Source: Bacteroidota bacterium (lineage in GTDB: Bacteria > Bacteroidota > Bacteroidia > J057 > JAJTIE01). From it: a DNA stretch of 32,224 nt. The position numbers and the translations under genes were made by a program. Position 1 is the stretch's first letter. Every line of letters starts with the position of its first letter. The stretch lies in NCBI GenBank assembly GCA_021300195.1, contig JAJTIE010000003.1, forward strand, positions 95,547-127,770. The letters run 5' to 3'. A model generated the notes under the pieces. It searched no databases. It was not told the origin of the DNA and saw only the letters and a list, made by a program, of their open reading frames with translations. Below, piece by piece: positions 8,600 through 16,699 of the stretch.

Positions 8600-9432
8600 T
8601 AGCGCAGCGGGATCTGCCCACTAAAGCGGCCGATGGTAACGGTGGCAGTCTTGCCAGTAGCGCAGCCCTCGCCGTAGTTTATGGTTACGTCCTGCGCATT
8701 TTGTGGCTGGGCCAGCAGCACCCCCTTGTAGATAAAGGGGCAGTCTACGTGAATCTCCAGCGGCTGCTGGATGGTGAGTGTATAGGGGTTGCCATTACGG
8801 CCGATGCCCGTGGCCGATCCGGTAATGCGGTACACATCATCGTAGATATTGAGTGCTGTAGTGGCGCCTGCCACCCACTCGCGCGTGCGGTTGCTGCTCC
8901 AGTAGATTACCCCACCGTTATTTTTCAGCGTTACCGTGTCATTCTCCACTACTGCGAAGGTGATGTTCCCGGCGGCATTGGCACCCTGGTTGGTTACCAC
9001 CCGGCGAAGCTGGTGCCGGTTGTCATTCACGTAGTAGTTTTCGGTGGTGGTGGTAATTACGGTGTTTGCATCGCGGTAGTTTCCTGTCCAGCTGGCGCGG
9101 ATGATGCCCCTGCGGGTGCGCAGGTCATTGCACAGGATGCCTGTGCTGCCAAAGTTGATGACCAGGGTACGGGGCGTGGCGGAAATGTCCAGGGTGGCGG
9201 AGGCCCCATTGGGCAGCTGCCAGATCAGTCCATCCTGGGTTTTGCCCGATCCGCCATTCACCTGGGCATCCACCAGGTTGCGCACATTGGCGGTCTCGCT
9301 CTCAGATAGTTCACTGTCTTGTGCAAAGGTGAGGTCTACCGTCTCGGGTTTATCGTCCTTATCCCGGTTGCAGGCAGTGATGAGCAAGCAGACAAGGGCC
9401 AGGAGCAGGTTTTTGGGGGTAAAATACTTCAT
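8599..9432 (-). CDS. Lipoprotein of unknown function
   Basis: From the ATG at 9432 the product is 277 residues and begins MKYFTPKNLLLALVCLLITAC, a lipoprotein signal peptide with the lipidation cysteine near residue 21. An upstream in-frame ATG at 9609 would extend through the end of the helicase gene and is rejected. The mature part starts with acidic, charged residues (NRDKDDKPETVD) and is otherwise beta-rich with many Thr, Asn and Gly (GNYRDANTVITTTTENYYVNDN). It ends VTIGRFSGQIPLR. I recognise no enzymatic motif; it resembles generic Bacteroidota surface lipoproteins. The TAA stop shares bases with the ATG of the NlpC/P60 gene, suggesting the two are made together. Confidence 0.82.
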   Translation of the reverse strand: MKYFTPKNLLLALVCLLITACNRDKDDKPETVDLTFAQDSELSESETANVRNLVDAQVNGGSGKTQDGLIWQLPNGASATLDISATPRTLVINFGSTGILCNDLRTRRGIIRASWTGNYRDANTVITTTTENYYVNDNRHQLRRVVTNQGANAAGNITFAVVENDTVTLKNNGGVIYWSSNRTREWVAGATTALNIYDDVYRITGSATGIGRNGNPYTLTIQQPLEIHVDCPFIYKGVLLAQPQNAQDVTINYGEGCATGKTATVTIGRFSGQIPLR

Positions 9433-9443
9433 GATTAGGCGTA

Positions 9444-9476
9444 AAAAAGTATGGTGTACGGACAGAGATAAGCAAA
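9444..9476 (-). promoter_or_regulatory. Promoter for the lipoprotein-NlpC pair
   Basis: On the minus strand, TTTG (9473-9476) is followed after 21 bases by TACTTTTT (9444-9451), a one-mismatch form of TAnnTTTG. The ATG follows 11 bases later. The element sits in the 46-base gap after the helicase stop codon. Confidence 0.5.
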
Positions 9477-9478
9477 GT

Positions 9479-10930
9479 TTATGCCAATTGTGCCGAGATG
9501 CGAAAAGGTGATTGGTACAGATAGAGCGAGCGCGCTGCGCGGGTAAGGGCGGTATAGCTCCAGCGCAGCAGTTCGGTTTCCTGCCCTTCTCTAAAGAGCC
9601 AGGGCTCAAAGAGTACCATCACATGGTCCCACTGGCCACCCTGTGCCTTGTGGGTGGTGATGGCATAGCCGTACTTCAGCTGCAGGCACTGGATGTAGGG
9701 GTCGGTGCGCAGGTCTTTTTTTCGGGTGTTTTTGCCCTCGGCCCTCAGTTCTTGCATACGCGCCTGCCACACCTGGTTTGTCTGTGTTCGGGTTAGGGCG
9801 GGGCTGCTGCTGCCCAGTAGCGAGGTGGGCACCTTGCCCGTTATCTCGTGCTCTGTGCCCTCCAGGTCCTGAAAGCCCACTTGGCAGCTGCACCATTCCA
9901 GGCCATATTTTTCCTCGCGGCTTCTGTAGTCAATATGGCGCAGCACACCCAGGTCGCCATTGGCAATAAAGGGCAGCTCGTGGTACTGCTGCTGGTAGTA
10001 GTTCTTTACCACCAGCACGCTATCCCCCTGCACCAGGTAGTCCGGCTCGTGGAAGAGCTGTGCGCGTATGGCCTGGTTGATCTTTACGGCCATTCCATTG
10101 CTGTGGCACAGGATAACACAGGCCTCGGGCCTGTCGGGCTCATACAGCTCGCAGAAGCGCTCCACCAGCTGCTGTCCACTTTCCAGTACATGCACGTCTT
10201 CTGCGGTATGCAGGCTTAGGTCTGCCAGGGCACGTTCTCCATCCAGTGCCTCGCGCAGGCGCGTAGCGTTGTAGAGTATGCCAGAGTGTAGCGCCTGGCG
10301 TTTTACCTCGGTCAGGGTGGTGCGTCCGGCGGTCAGGCCCAGCTGCTCCGTCAGGTAGCGGGTGCTTAGCGCCGGGCTACGGTTGCTGCCCACGGGGGGT
10401 AGCTGGGCAGGGTCGCCCAAAAAGAGCATGCGCTTGCCTGCCGCGCCGTCGTAGGCATACTGTACCAGATCGGCCAGTAGTGGGCGGTTTTCCAGGCCAT
10501 TCCCCTCGGGGGTGTCTCCGTCTCCCAGCATGCTGGCTTCGTCTACAATATAGACCGTTCGTGCCGGGTCGTCATTCTTGTTCAGCCGGAAGCGGATGCT
10601 GCCACTGGCATCGCTCTCTGCCCGATAGATGTATTTGTGTATGGTGCTGGCATTGCGCCCGGTGCGGGCTGCCAGCACCTTGGCGGCCCGGCCTGTGGGG
10701 GCCAGTAGCACACAGCGGATGCCCTGGTCGGCCAGCCAGTGCACCAGTGCCTGCATCATAGTGGTCTTGCCCGTTCCGGCAGCCCCCTGCAGCACCAGCA
10801 GGGGGCGCAATGCCCCGGTGCCTAGCCAGCGGCCAAGGGCGTGGAAGGCCCGCTGCTGGTGGCCGGTGGGCTCCAGCCCGAAGCAGGCTAGCAGCTCGGC
10901 CTCTATCTGTGCGGGGGGGATGGACAGCAT
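9479..10930 (-). CDS. RecD-like superfamily 1 DNA helicase
   Basis: The product is 483 residues from the ATG at 10930; an in-frame ATG at 10990 would add 20 residues and overlap hpt. Helicase motifs are in order: Walker A GAAGTGKTTMMQALV, motif II VYIVDEASMLGD, motif III FLGDPAQLPPVGSN, and late motifs YGYAITTHKAQGGQWDHVMV and WSYTALTRAARSLYLY. These are typical of RecD/Dda-type SF1 helicases and of the short RecD-like proteins common in Bacteroidota, which lack long N-terminal domains. It should unwind DNA at the expense of ATP during repair or recombination. It lies 37 bases downstream of hpt on the same strand, probably in one transcript. Confidence 0.88.
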   Translation of the reverse strand: MLSIPPAQIEAELLACFGLEPTGHQQRAFHALGRWLGTGALRPLLVLQGAAGTGKTTMMQALVHWLADQGIRCVLLAPTGRAAKVLAARTGRNASTIHKYIYRAESDASGSIRFRLNKNDDPARTVYIVDEASMLGDGDTPEGNGLENRPLLADLVQYAYDGAAGKRMLFLGDPAQLPPVGSNRSPALSTRYLTEQLGLTAGRTTLTEVKRQALHSGILYNATRLREALDGERALADLSLHTAEDVHVLESGQQLVERFCELYEPDRPEACVILCHSNGMAVKINQAIRAQLFHEPDYLVQGDSVLVVKNYYQQQYHELPFIANGDLGVLRHIDYRSREEKYGLEWCSCQVGFQDLEGTEHEITGKVPTSLLGSSSPALTRTQTNQVWQARMQELRAEGKNTRKKDLRTDPYIQCLQLKYGYAITTHKAQGGQWDHVMVLFEPWLFREGQETELLRWSYTALTRAARSLYLYQSPFRISAQLA

Positions 10931-10967
10931 GGATGCGTGATTGCGGCGGTGCGAAAAGCCCGATGTG

Positions 10968-11567
10968 CTACGTGCGCTGGTATACGCCATTCAGGTGGCG
11001 GCCTTGCTCGTCATAGTCCAGCCCGTAGCCTACCACAAAGGCCGACTCAATCTCAAAGCCCACGTACTCGGGCGGCTGTGCGTAGGCATGGCAGGTGGGC
11101 TTGTACAGCAGGCTGGCCACGCGTATAGGCCCGATACCCGCCAGCTGCTGGCGCAGGAAGTGGAGCGTGTGCCCGCGATCTACAATATCCTCCAGGATGA
11201 GTATCTGCGCACTGGGTGGGAAGGGGGGGCCTAGCTGAAAGTGTGGGCTACGCTGGGCCTGCTGCGCGCCTCCATAGGTGCTAATCTTTACCGGATGCAG
11301 CAGGTAGGGGAACTGCAAGTAGGGCATGAGCGCACCGGCAAACCGAAAAGCCCCGTTCAGTACGGGCACCAGTAGCACGGGTGCATCGGCAGTAGCCCCT
11401 GCGTAGTGCAGGTTCAGCATGCCTGCCAGCACCTGGATGCGGGCCTGCAGCTGTGTGTGCGAGAGGAGGAGCCGAAAGGTATGGCCATTTAGCCGATATA
11501 GTGCCGGAGACGCTGCCGGGCTGCCTGCCTCGGCAGGGTATGGGGGCGAAGGTTCGGATGGAGACAT
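10968..11567 (-). CDS. hpt: Hypoxanthine phosphoribosyltransferase
   Basis: The 199-residue product starts at the ATG at 11567, close to the family's usual size of 180-200 residues. It would convert hypoxanthine (and often guanine) plus PRPP to the nucleotide in purine salvage. The PRPP-binding signature is ILILEDIVDRGHTL, and the pyrophosphate-loop region is VPVLNGAFRFAGALM. The C-terminal FVVGYGLDYDEQGRHLNGVY is the strongly conserved HPRT ending. The N-terminal 20 residues are Pro/Ser/Ala-rich and poorly conserved. It lies 23 bases after the secreted protein gene and just before the RecD-like helicase, so it is probably co-transcribed with them. Confidence 0.93.
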   Translation of the reverse strand: MSPSEPSPPYPAEAGSPAASPALYRLNGHTFRLLLSHTQLQARIQVLAGMLNLHYAGATADAPVLLVPVLNGAFRFAGALMPYLQFPYLLHPVKISTYGGAQQAQRSPHFQLGPPFPPSAQILILEDIVDRGHTLHFLRQQLAGIGPIRVASLLYKPTCHAYAQPPEYVGFEIESAFVVGYGLDYDEQGRHLNGVYQRT

Positions 11568-11590
11568 GGCCTGTGTGGTATACCGGTTGC

Positions 11591-12376
11591 CTAGTACAAG
11601 ATGGGGTTCTCGGTGAGGTACATCAGCACATCCTGGGGCTGCTGGCCTATGTCGGGTATCTGGGTGCCCGGCTCTATGCGCATGGCCTCCCAGATGATGC
11701 GGTGGGAATAGGGGAACTCCAGCGAGTAGCGCAGGAATACGCTTTGCATCTTGCGCATCACCATATTGAACTGATTCACCGTAAAGTCTTCGAATGCTAC
11801 CGGGTTTAACGGCAAATCTGGGCAGTACCAGTAGCAGCTGGTGTAGGTAAAGGCATCTGAGCCGGTAAAGCCCTTTACCACACACAGCTTGCGGCAGCTG
11901 CGGTTCAGGATGCTGTCTTGCGTAGCGGGTAGGCTCATGCCCACAAAGGGGAGCGAAAACTCGTTGCCATACTGCCAGTACAGGGTGTCTTCGTGGGCGT
12001 ATTTCAGGAATACTTTGTTGTATCTGCCCGAGAACCACAGGTAGTCCAGCGATCTGGATTCGCCATAAAAGCAGATGTACATGTCTTCGGGGCTAAACTG
12101 AACTGTGCAGCTGTCTCCATGCATGCGGATCGGAACCGTGAGGTCCAGGGCCTCGTACTGTATCTGGTAGTGCACGGTGTGGCCTACGGCTTTGTGTACC
12201 GGCACAGCTGCCTGGCCTGCTACCGGCTCGGCAGGCTGGGCCCAGGCAGGCTGCACGCCTAGGCCTGATAATAGCCCCCACAGCACCAGCAAGGCCAGGC
12301 TGCCGCGCAGCAGCCCAGCTGGCTGGCCAGGGGCGCAGAAAGGAGGGTGGTTAATCCGTGTACACAAGGCATGCAT
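11591..12376 (-). CDS. Secreted protein of unknown function
   Basis: I place the start at the ATG at 12376 (261 residues). An earlier in-frame ATG at 12496 would put the signal peptide deep inside the protein. A hydrophobic stretch LLRGSLALLVLWGLLSGLG ending QPAWA forms a signal peptide after an unusually long N-terminal region of about 23 residues. The mature part is aromatic- and cysteine-containing: VHYQIQYEALDLTVPIRMHGD, then MYICFYGESRSLDYLWFSGRYNKVFL. It ends with a helix-like segment, FNMVMRKMQSVFLRYS. The layout is reminiscent of small exported Bacteroidota proteins such as GLPGLI or DUF4412 types, but I cannot assign a family. It heads the hpt-helicase group on the minus strand. Confidence 0.68.
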   Translation of the reverse strand: MHALCTRINHPPFCAPGQPAGLLRGSLALLVLWGLLSGLGVQPAWAQPAEPVAGQAAVPVHKAVGHTVHYQIQYEALDLTVPIRMHGDSCTVQFSPEDMYICFYGESRSLDYLWFSGRYNKVFLKYAHEDTLYWQYGNEFSLPFVGMSLPATQDSILNRSCRKLCVVKGFTGSDAFTYTSCYWYCPDLPLNPVAFEDFTVNQFNMVMRKMQSVFLRYSLEFPYSHRIIWEAMRIEPGTQIPDIGQQPQDVLMYLTENPILY

Positions 12377-12721
12377 GACCAGCGCGCATCTTCTCACAAG
12401 ATCGGAATTTCCTGGACGCACTTCTACTTTTTTGCACAGCAATACCACCTGGGCAGACAAAATGACAGTTCGAACAGGCCGTACAACACCTGGCACGCAT
12501 TATGCGTATTCCTTGTGTGGTGCGGTTTTGGGTTCCAGTTTTTTGGGCAGGGAACCGAGCAGGGCCAAGCACAGACTAGCAAGGCACGCGAACAGGCTCG
12601 GCCGCGTTTATTAAATAAATCAGGGAAGGCCACCGGCCAGAGAGCCCGATGAAATGACGGAAGGCAGGGCCTACACCACAGACTAAAGAGACGAAAGATG
12701 GAAAAGCCAACAGGAGTACCG
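12377..12721. other. Divergent intergenic region without recognised gene
   Basis: This stretch separates the minus-strand secreted protein from the plus-strand SirB1-like gene. It holds an AT palindrome (TTTATTAAATAAA, 12607-12619) in otherwise GC-rich sequence and a short GGCCACCGGCC inverted repeat at 12628-12638. I found no convincing TAnnTTTG box in either direction and no RNA gene. Confidence 0.4.
12607..12619. repeat. AT-rich perfect palindrome
   Basis: TTTATT, one base, then AATAAA form a perfect inverted repeat about 100 bases before the SirB1-like gene. It could be an operator or a promoter up-element; with a single-base spacer it is not a typical terminator. Confidence 0.35.
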
Positions 12722-13585
12722 ATGGAAAGAAACACCTTTGATGCACTGGTGAAGCTGCTGGATGACACAGACCCCCGCGTGGCCCAGCATGTAGAAGCTG
12801 AGCTGATGAGCCTGGGCACAGCAGGCATAGCCCTGCTAGAGGAGGCGTGGGAAAGCACCCGGGACGAGCAGATCCAAAAACGGCTGGAAGAACTAATAGC
12901 CCGGATACAGACCGAACACAGTACGCGCGAGCTATACCAGTGGCGGCTGGATGGGGGTAGAGACCTGACAGAGGGCTGGCTGAAGCTCACACAAATACGC
13001 TACCCCACCCTGAATGAGCAGAAATACCAGAACGAGATAAAGAAGCTGGTCAGCAAAATATGGCTACAACTCAGCCCGGGCATGAACGACCTGGAGAAGC
13101 TATGCGTCATCAACCGGCAGCTGTACAATGTAGAGAAGTACATCGGCAACTTTAAGGAGCCAGAGAAGATTGAGAACGCCTTTCTGGGTCAGCTAATGGA
13201 TACACGGAAGGGCAATAGCCTCTCCATGAGTGCCTTTTACTACATTGTATGCGCCGAGCTGGACATCCCCCTGCAGGTGGTAAACTTCCGGGGCTACTAC
13301 GCACTGCGCTACATTAGCCGCACCAGCCATTTCTATATAGATGCGTACAACAAGGGTATGTTCTTCACCCCCCAACAGGTAGAGGACTTTCTGGCCAAGC
13401 TGAAGGCGGACACGAACGTGAACACCTATAAGCCGCTGAGCAACATCTACATCCTCATCCACCTGATCCAGAACCTCATCCAAAATCTGGACGAGCAGGA
13501 GCGCACCGAGGATGCCGAGGTGTACCGCCAGCTGCTAAAGGATATCGATATCCAGTGGGATAAAACGGATGGGCTAGACCTATAG
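12722..13585 (+). CDS. SirB1-type transglutaminase-like protein
   Basis: The product is 287 residues from the ATG at 12722, which follows AGGAG at a good distance; an in-frame ATG at 12698 would add eight residues. The N-terminal 60 residues look like a short HEAT-like helical segment (LVKLLDDTDPRVAQHVEAELMSLG, then LEEAWE). The remainder matches the SirB1/transglutaminase-like family: NDLEKLCVINRQLYNVEKYIGN, then MDTRKGNSLSMSAFYYIVCAELDIPLQVVNFRG. The usual nucleophile position of true transglutaminases (the 'GxCxxxA' site) is not evident: the equivalent NSLSMSAFY has serine. This is common in this family, so an enzymatic role is doubtful. No clear promoter was found. Confidence 0.82.
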   Translation: MERNTFDALVKLLDDTDPRVAQHVEAELMSLGTAGIALLEEAWESTRDEQIQKRLEELIARIQTEHSTRELYQWRLDGGRDLTEGWLKLTQIRYPTLNEQKYQNEIKKLVSKIWLQLSPGMNDLEKLCVINRQLYNVEKYIGNFKEPEKIENAFLGQLMDTRKGNSLSMSAFYYIVCAELDIPLQVVNFRGYYALRYISRTSHFYIDAYNKGMFFTPQQVEDFLAKLKADTNVNTYKPLSNIYILIHLIQNLIQNLDEQERTEDAEVYRQLLKDIDIQWDKTDGLDL

Positions 13586-13713
13586 CTAAGCAGTGCCGGG
13601 GTATCACACGGTGGATAGATTGTGCGGCTTGGTATGGTGGGGTACGGATGTGCTTACACCCTTTTGGGAACCCATGGAAAATCCGGGCAACGGCAAGCTT
13701 CGAAGGCGTCCAT

Positions 13714-13730
13714 CCCGTGTAGTACACGGG
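13714..13730. repeat. Perfect palindrome CCCGTGTAGTACACGGG
   Basis: Two 8-base arms are separated by one base, lying 160 bases before gltX and 130 bases after the SirB1-like gene. There is no following T-run, so a protein-binding site is as likely as a terminator hairpin. Confidence 0.45.
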
Positions 13731-13878
13731 CCACACGCAGTGGATCGTATAGTGGCACCATCCGCTCAGCGCAAATGCACCCGCCAGGGCCTGGCCAACA
13801 AGCATAAACTCGCAGGTGGCAACGTGTGACCAAAATACCGCACTCACGGTAATTGCCGCCAGCTAGGGCCAAATGGTG

Positions 13879-13886
13879 TATCTTTG
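13879..13886 (+). promoter_or_regulatory. Bacteroidota -7 box TATCTTTG before gltX
   Basis: This is a perfect TAnnTTTG match ending four bases before the gltX ATG at 13891. A TTG about 23 bases upstream could be the -33 element. The expected transcript start coincides with the start codon. Confidence 0.7.
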
Positions 13887-13890
13887 CACC

Positions 13891-15414
13891 ATGTCCGTAC
13901 GAGTTCGTTTTGCCCCTAGCCCCACCGGCCCCCTGCACGTGGGGGGTGTGCGCACCGCGCTGTTCAACTACCTGTTTGCCCGCCACCACGGGGGCGAGTT
14001 CCTCCTCCGTATCGAGGATACGGACCAAACCCGCTATGTGCCCGGTGCCGAGGCATACATCCTGGAGGCACTGGCCTGGTGCGGCATTACGGCAGATTAT
14101 GGCCCACACACACCCGAGGGGCCAGATGCCCCCTACCGCCAGAGTGAGCGCAAGCCCATGTATAGGCAGTATGCCGAGCAACTGGTGCAGGCGGGCTATG
14201 CCTACTACGCCTTCGACACCCCCGAGCAGCTGGAGCAAATGCGCGAAAATGCCAGCCAAGCCGGCATGAAAAACTGGCAGTACAACGCCATAACCCGCCA
14301 GAGCATGCAGAATAGCCTGACCCTGCCTGCCGACGAGGTGCAGCGCCGCCTGCAGGCCGGAGACCACTACGTGGTGCGCATGGCCATGCCCCGCCACGAG
14401 GAGATCCGCTTTGAAGACGCTGTGCGCGGCTGGGTAACCGTGCAGACCAACCAGATAGATGACAAGGTGCTGATGAAGGCCGACGGCATGCCCACCTACC
14501 ACCTGGCCAATGTGGTAGACGACCACCTGATGCGCATAACCCACGTAATACGGGGTGAGGAGTGGCTGCCCAGTGCCCCCCTGCACGTGTATATGTACCA
14601 GTGTTTCGGCTGGCAGCGCCCCATTTTTGCCCACTTGCCCCTGCTACTCAGCCCCGATGGAAAGGGTAAGCTGAGTAAGCGCGATGGAGACAAGCACGGC
14701 TTCCCCATCTTCCCGCTAGACTGGCGAAACCCCGAGACCGGCGAGACCGCCAAGGGCTACCGCGAGGCCGGCTACCTGCCCGAGGCGTTCATAAACTTCC
14801 TGGCCCTACTGGGCTGGCACCCTAGCGACGACCGAGAAATCTTCAGCATGAAAGAACTGATTGAGCTTTTCTCGCTCGAGCGGGTGGGGAAGAGCGGCGT
14901 GAAGTTTGACAAAGCAAAGAGCGTATGGTTCAATGCCACCTATCTGCGCCAGCAGGCACCCGAGGCCCTACTACCCCTGCTGAAACAGCAGCTGGCGGCC
15001 GAGGGGCTACCCAGCCCCACCGATGAGCTGCTGCTGGCACTGCTACCCGGCCTGCAAGAGCGAGCCGAGTACCTGACAGACCTGGCCCCGCTGGCACGCC
15101 CCTATGTGCAGGCACCCGCTGTGTATGATGCCGAGCTGATAGCCAGCAAATGGAAGCCCGAAGCCAGCCCCTTCCTAGCCGGACTGCTGCCTAGCCTGGA
15201 GGCACATGCCGACTGGACAGAGCCCAGCCTGGAGGCCCTGGTAAAGGAGGCCATAGCACAGGCGGGCCTGGGCCTGGGCAAGGTAATGCCCGCCCTGCGC
15301 ATAGCCCTCACCAACACCACTCAGGGGCCGGAGTTGTTCCGCATATTCGAGCTACTGGGTAAGGACGAAACGCTGAGGCGGCTGCGCCACGCCCTAAGTG
15401 CTGTGGCCGTGTAG
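13891..15414 (+). CDS. gltX: Glutamate--tRNA ligase
   Basis: The 507-residue class I aminoacyl-tRNA synthetase attaches glutamate to tRNA-Glu in the cytoplasm. The N-terminus MSVRVRFAPSPTGPLHVGG contains the HIGH-type motif (LHVGG, residues 15-19). The KMSKS-type loop is KLSKR at residues 260-264 in GKGKLSKRDGDKHG. Other conserved parts are RIEDTDQTRY and the catalytic-domain segment IRGEEWLPSAPLHVYMYQ. The C-terminal helical anticodon-binding domain is complete. The ATG at 13891 is chosen over 13873 because the promoter box lies between the two. A hairpin (15426-15452) follows the stop. Confidence 0.96.
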   Translation: MSVRVRFAPSPTGPLHVGGVRTALFNYLFARHHGGEFLLRIEDTDQTRYVPGAEAYILEALAWCGITADYGPHTPEGPDAPYRQSERKPMYRQYAEQLVQAGYAYYAFDTPEQLEQMRENASQAGMKNWQYNAITRQSMQNSLTLPADEVQRRLQAGDHYVVRMAMPRHEEIRFEDAVRGWVTVQTNQIDDKVLMKADGMPTYHLANVVDDHLMRITHVIRGEEWLPSAPLHVYMYQCFGWQRPIFAHLPLLLSPDGKGKLSKRDGDKHGFPIFPLDWRNPETGETAKGYREAGYLPEAFINFLALLGWHPSDDREIFSMKELIELFSLERVGKSGVKFDKAKSVWFNATYLRQQAPEALLPLLKQQLAAEGLPSPTDELLLALLPGLQERAEYLTDLAPLARPYVQAPAVYDAELIASKWKPEASPFLAGLLPSLEAHADWTEPSLEALVKEAIAQAGLGLGKVMPALRIALTNTTQGPELFRIFELLGKDETLRRLRHALSAVAV

Positions 15415-15425
15415 AGCAGCCTGTC

Positions 15426-15452
15426 GTTCCCCCCCACCGGGGCTGGGGGAAC
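15426..15452 (+). terminator. GC-rich hairpin after gltX
   Basis: GTTCCCCC and GGGGGAAC form an 8-base-pair stem around an 11-base loop, 11 bases after the gltX stop and 14 bases before the Crp/Fnr ATG. There is no clear T-run, so it may be a weak terminator, an attenuator or an operator for the next gene. Confidence 0.45.
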
Positions 15453-15466
15453 GCCACTTTGATCCT

Positions 15467-16039
15467 ATGGAGACACTACGCGCCCATATAGAGCAGCAAG
15501 TATCCTTTACCGCTGCAGACTGGGACATTCTGCAGCCCTACCTGAAGCGGCGCACCTACCTGAAGCGGCAATACCTGCTACAGGCAGGCGATGTATGCCA
15601 GTACGAATCATTCATTGTGCGGGGCTGCATGCGGGCTTTCCAGGTGGATGCAAGGGGGCATGAGGCCGTGCTACAGTTCGGCATAGAAAACTGGTGGATT
15701 GCCGACCTGAACAGCTATCTAACAGGTGAGCCTGCACGCTTTCATGTAGAAGTGCTAGAGGATAGCGAGGTGATACAGATAGACCGTACCGACCTGGAAA
15801 CCATATATACCCGCATACCGGTGCTGGAGAGCTACTTCCGGCGGCTATTTCAAAAAGGGTTTGCGGCTGCCCAGCTCCGCCTTATCGATATGATTACCCA
15901 CAGTGCGCTGGACCGCTACCAGCAGTTTCTGCGGCAGTACCCCACACTCAGCCAGCGTATCCCACAGCGGCACATAGCGGCTTACCTGGGCATCACCCCC
16001 GAGCACCTGAGTAAAATCCGCCAGCAGCTACGTAGTTAG
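15467..16039 (+). CDS. Crp/Fnr-family transcriptional regulator
   Basis: The 190-residue product starts at the ATG at 15467; an upstream in-frame ATG at 15398 lies inside gltX. It has a cyclic-nucleotide-binding-type beta-roll (YLKRQYLLQAGDVCQYESFIVRG, then LQFGIENWWIADLNSYLTGEP), a dimerisation helix, and a short C-terminal helix-turn-helix (IPQRHIAAYLGITPEHLSKIRQQL). This small form with a degenerate effector pocket is frequent in Bacteroidota; the canonical cAMP contact Arg-Ser is not seen, so the ligand is unknown. No cysteines suggest an Fnr-type iron-sulfur cluster. It could control the SnoaL-like gene downstream, which has an inverted repeat in its leader. Confidence 0.9.
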   Translation: METLRAHIEQQVSFTAADWDILQPYLKRRTYLKRQYLLQAGDVCQYESFIVRGCMRAFQVDARGHEAVLQFGIENWWIADLNSYLTGEPARFHVEVLEDSEVIQIDRTDLETIYTRIPVLESYFRRLFQKGFAAAQLRLIDMITHSALDRYQQFLRQYPTLSQRIPQRHIAAYLGITPEHLSKIRQQLRS

Positions 16040-16153
16040 GGGAGCACGCCCCCCATGTGGGATTTTCGCAAGGACGATATTGAAACGGTAAGCTACTGTT
16101 CGCGATAGTTGCCCCCCGCCAGGGCCTGGGCCAAAGATAGGTTTAGGAGTTTT

Positions 16154-16169
16154 ATTAATCCACGTTAAT
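16154..16169. promoter_or_regulatory. Inverted repeat ATTAA-N6-TTAAT, possible operator
   Basis: The two half-sites ATTAA (16154-16158) and TTAAT (16165-16169) flank six bases. They lie upstream of a CATCTTTG box (16191-16198) that precedes the SnoaL-like gene. The spacing suits a dimeric regulator such as the adjacent Crp/Fnr protein, but this is inference. Confidence 0.35.
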
Positions 16170-16190
16170 GTGTGGGGGTGCAGGCCGCTG

Positions 16191-16198
16191 CATCTTTG
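16191..16198 (+). promoter_or_regulatory. Probable -7 box CATCTTTG
   Basis: One mismatch to TAnnTTTG, 33 bases before the ATG at 16232. Unlike several other genes here, this would leave a leader of roughly 30 bases. Confidence 0.45.
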
Positions 16199-16231
16199 TA
16201 TCATCACATTTTACTTAAATTCTAAAAAGTC

Positions 16232-16585
16232 ATGAGTACGATCAAAGAAAAAGTAGCCCAGCTAAACCAGATGATCCTAGGCGGCCAGATCATGGAAGCC
16301 TTCGAGCAGTTTTACCACCCTGAGGTAAGGATGCAGGAGAACGATGCCCCCATAGTAGAAGGAAAGGATGCAAACCGTGAGCGCGAGAAGGACTTTGTTT
16401 CCAAGATTATCGAGTTCCGTGGAGCCGAGGTGAAAGAGGTAGCCGTAGGCCCCGAAAGCAGCATGGTTGTTTGGCACTACGACTTTACCCATGCCGACTA
16501 TGGCGTGCGAAATTACACCCAGGTATGCCTACAGGACTGGAAGGATGGCCGGATCATTAGCGAGCGGTTTATCTATGTAAACTAA
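16232..16585 (+). CDS. SnoaL-like / NTF2-fold protein
   Basis: The 117-residue protein has the small NTF2-like cone fold of the SnoaL-like family. It opens with helix KEKVAQLNQMILGGQIMEAFEQFYHPEV, followed by IVEGKDANRERE and strands such as MVVWHYDFTH and YTQVCLQDWKDGRIISERFIYV. Such proteins can be isomerases, hydrolases or non-catalytic ligand binders; the sequence does not tell which. It is a single-gene unit with its own promoter and a strong terminator 83 bases after the stop. The upstream Crp/Fnr gene is its likely functional neighbour. Confidence 0.82.
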   Translation: MSTIKEKVAQLNQMILGGQIMEAFEQFYHPEVRMQENDAPIVEGKDANREREKDFVSKIIEFRGAEVKEVAVGPESSMVVWHYDFTHADYGVRNYTQVCLQDWKDGRIISERFIYVN

Positions 16586-16667
16586 GGCCTGTAAGCTTGC
16601 CCTTTCATCTTCATCTAGCATTCAGGGCCCTGTATTGCTGATATATACCATACAGTGTGTGTATAAC

Positions 16668-16699
16668 GCCCCTATTCCGGTTCGGAAGGGGCTTTTTTT
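16668..16699 (+). terminator. Rho-independent terminator
   Basis: GCCCC and GGGGC pair at the base of the stem, and TTCCG and CGGAA pair above a two-base bulge, with loop GTT. Seven T residues follow. This ends the SnoaL-like transcript and is the clearest intrinsic terminator in the window. Confidence 0.85.

Larger units (their letters stand above)
13586..13890 (+). other. Intergenic region upstream of gltX
   Basis: About 300 bases without a recognisable gene. It contains a perfect 17-base palindrome at 13714-13730 and, at its end, the gltX promoter box at 13879-13886. A short motif, CCGCCAGGGCCTGG (13781-13794), recurs at 16117-16130 upstream of another gene; this may be chance. Confidence 0.45.

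Noticed and set aside
13781-16130. Shared CCGCCAGGGCCTGG in two intergenic regions
   Set aside because: Only 14 bases match and they are built from very common GC-rich words; no wider similarity was found.
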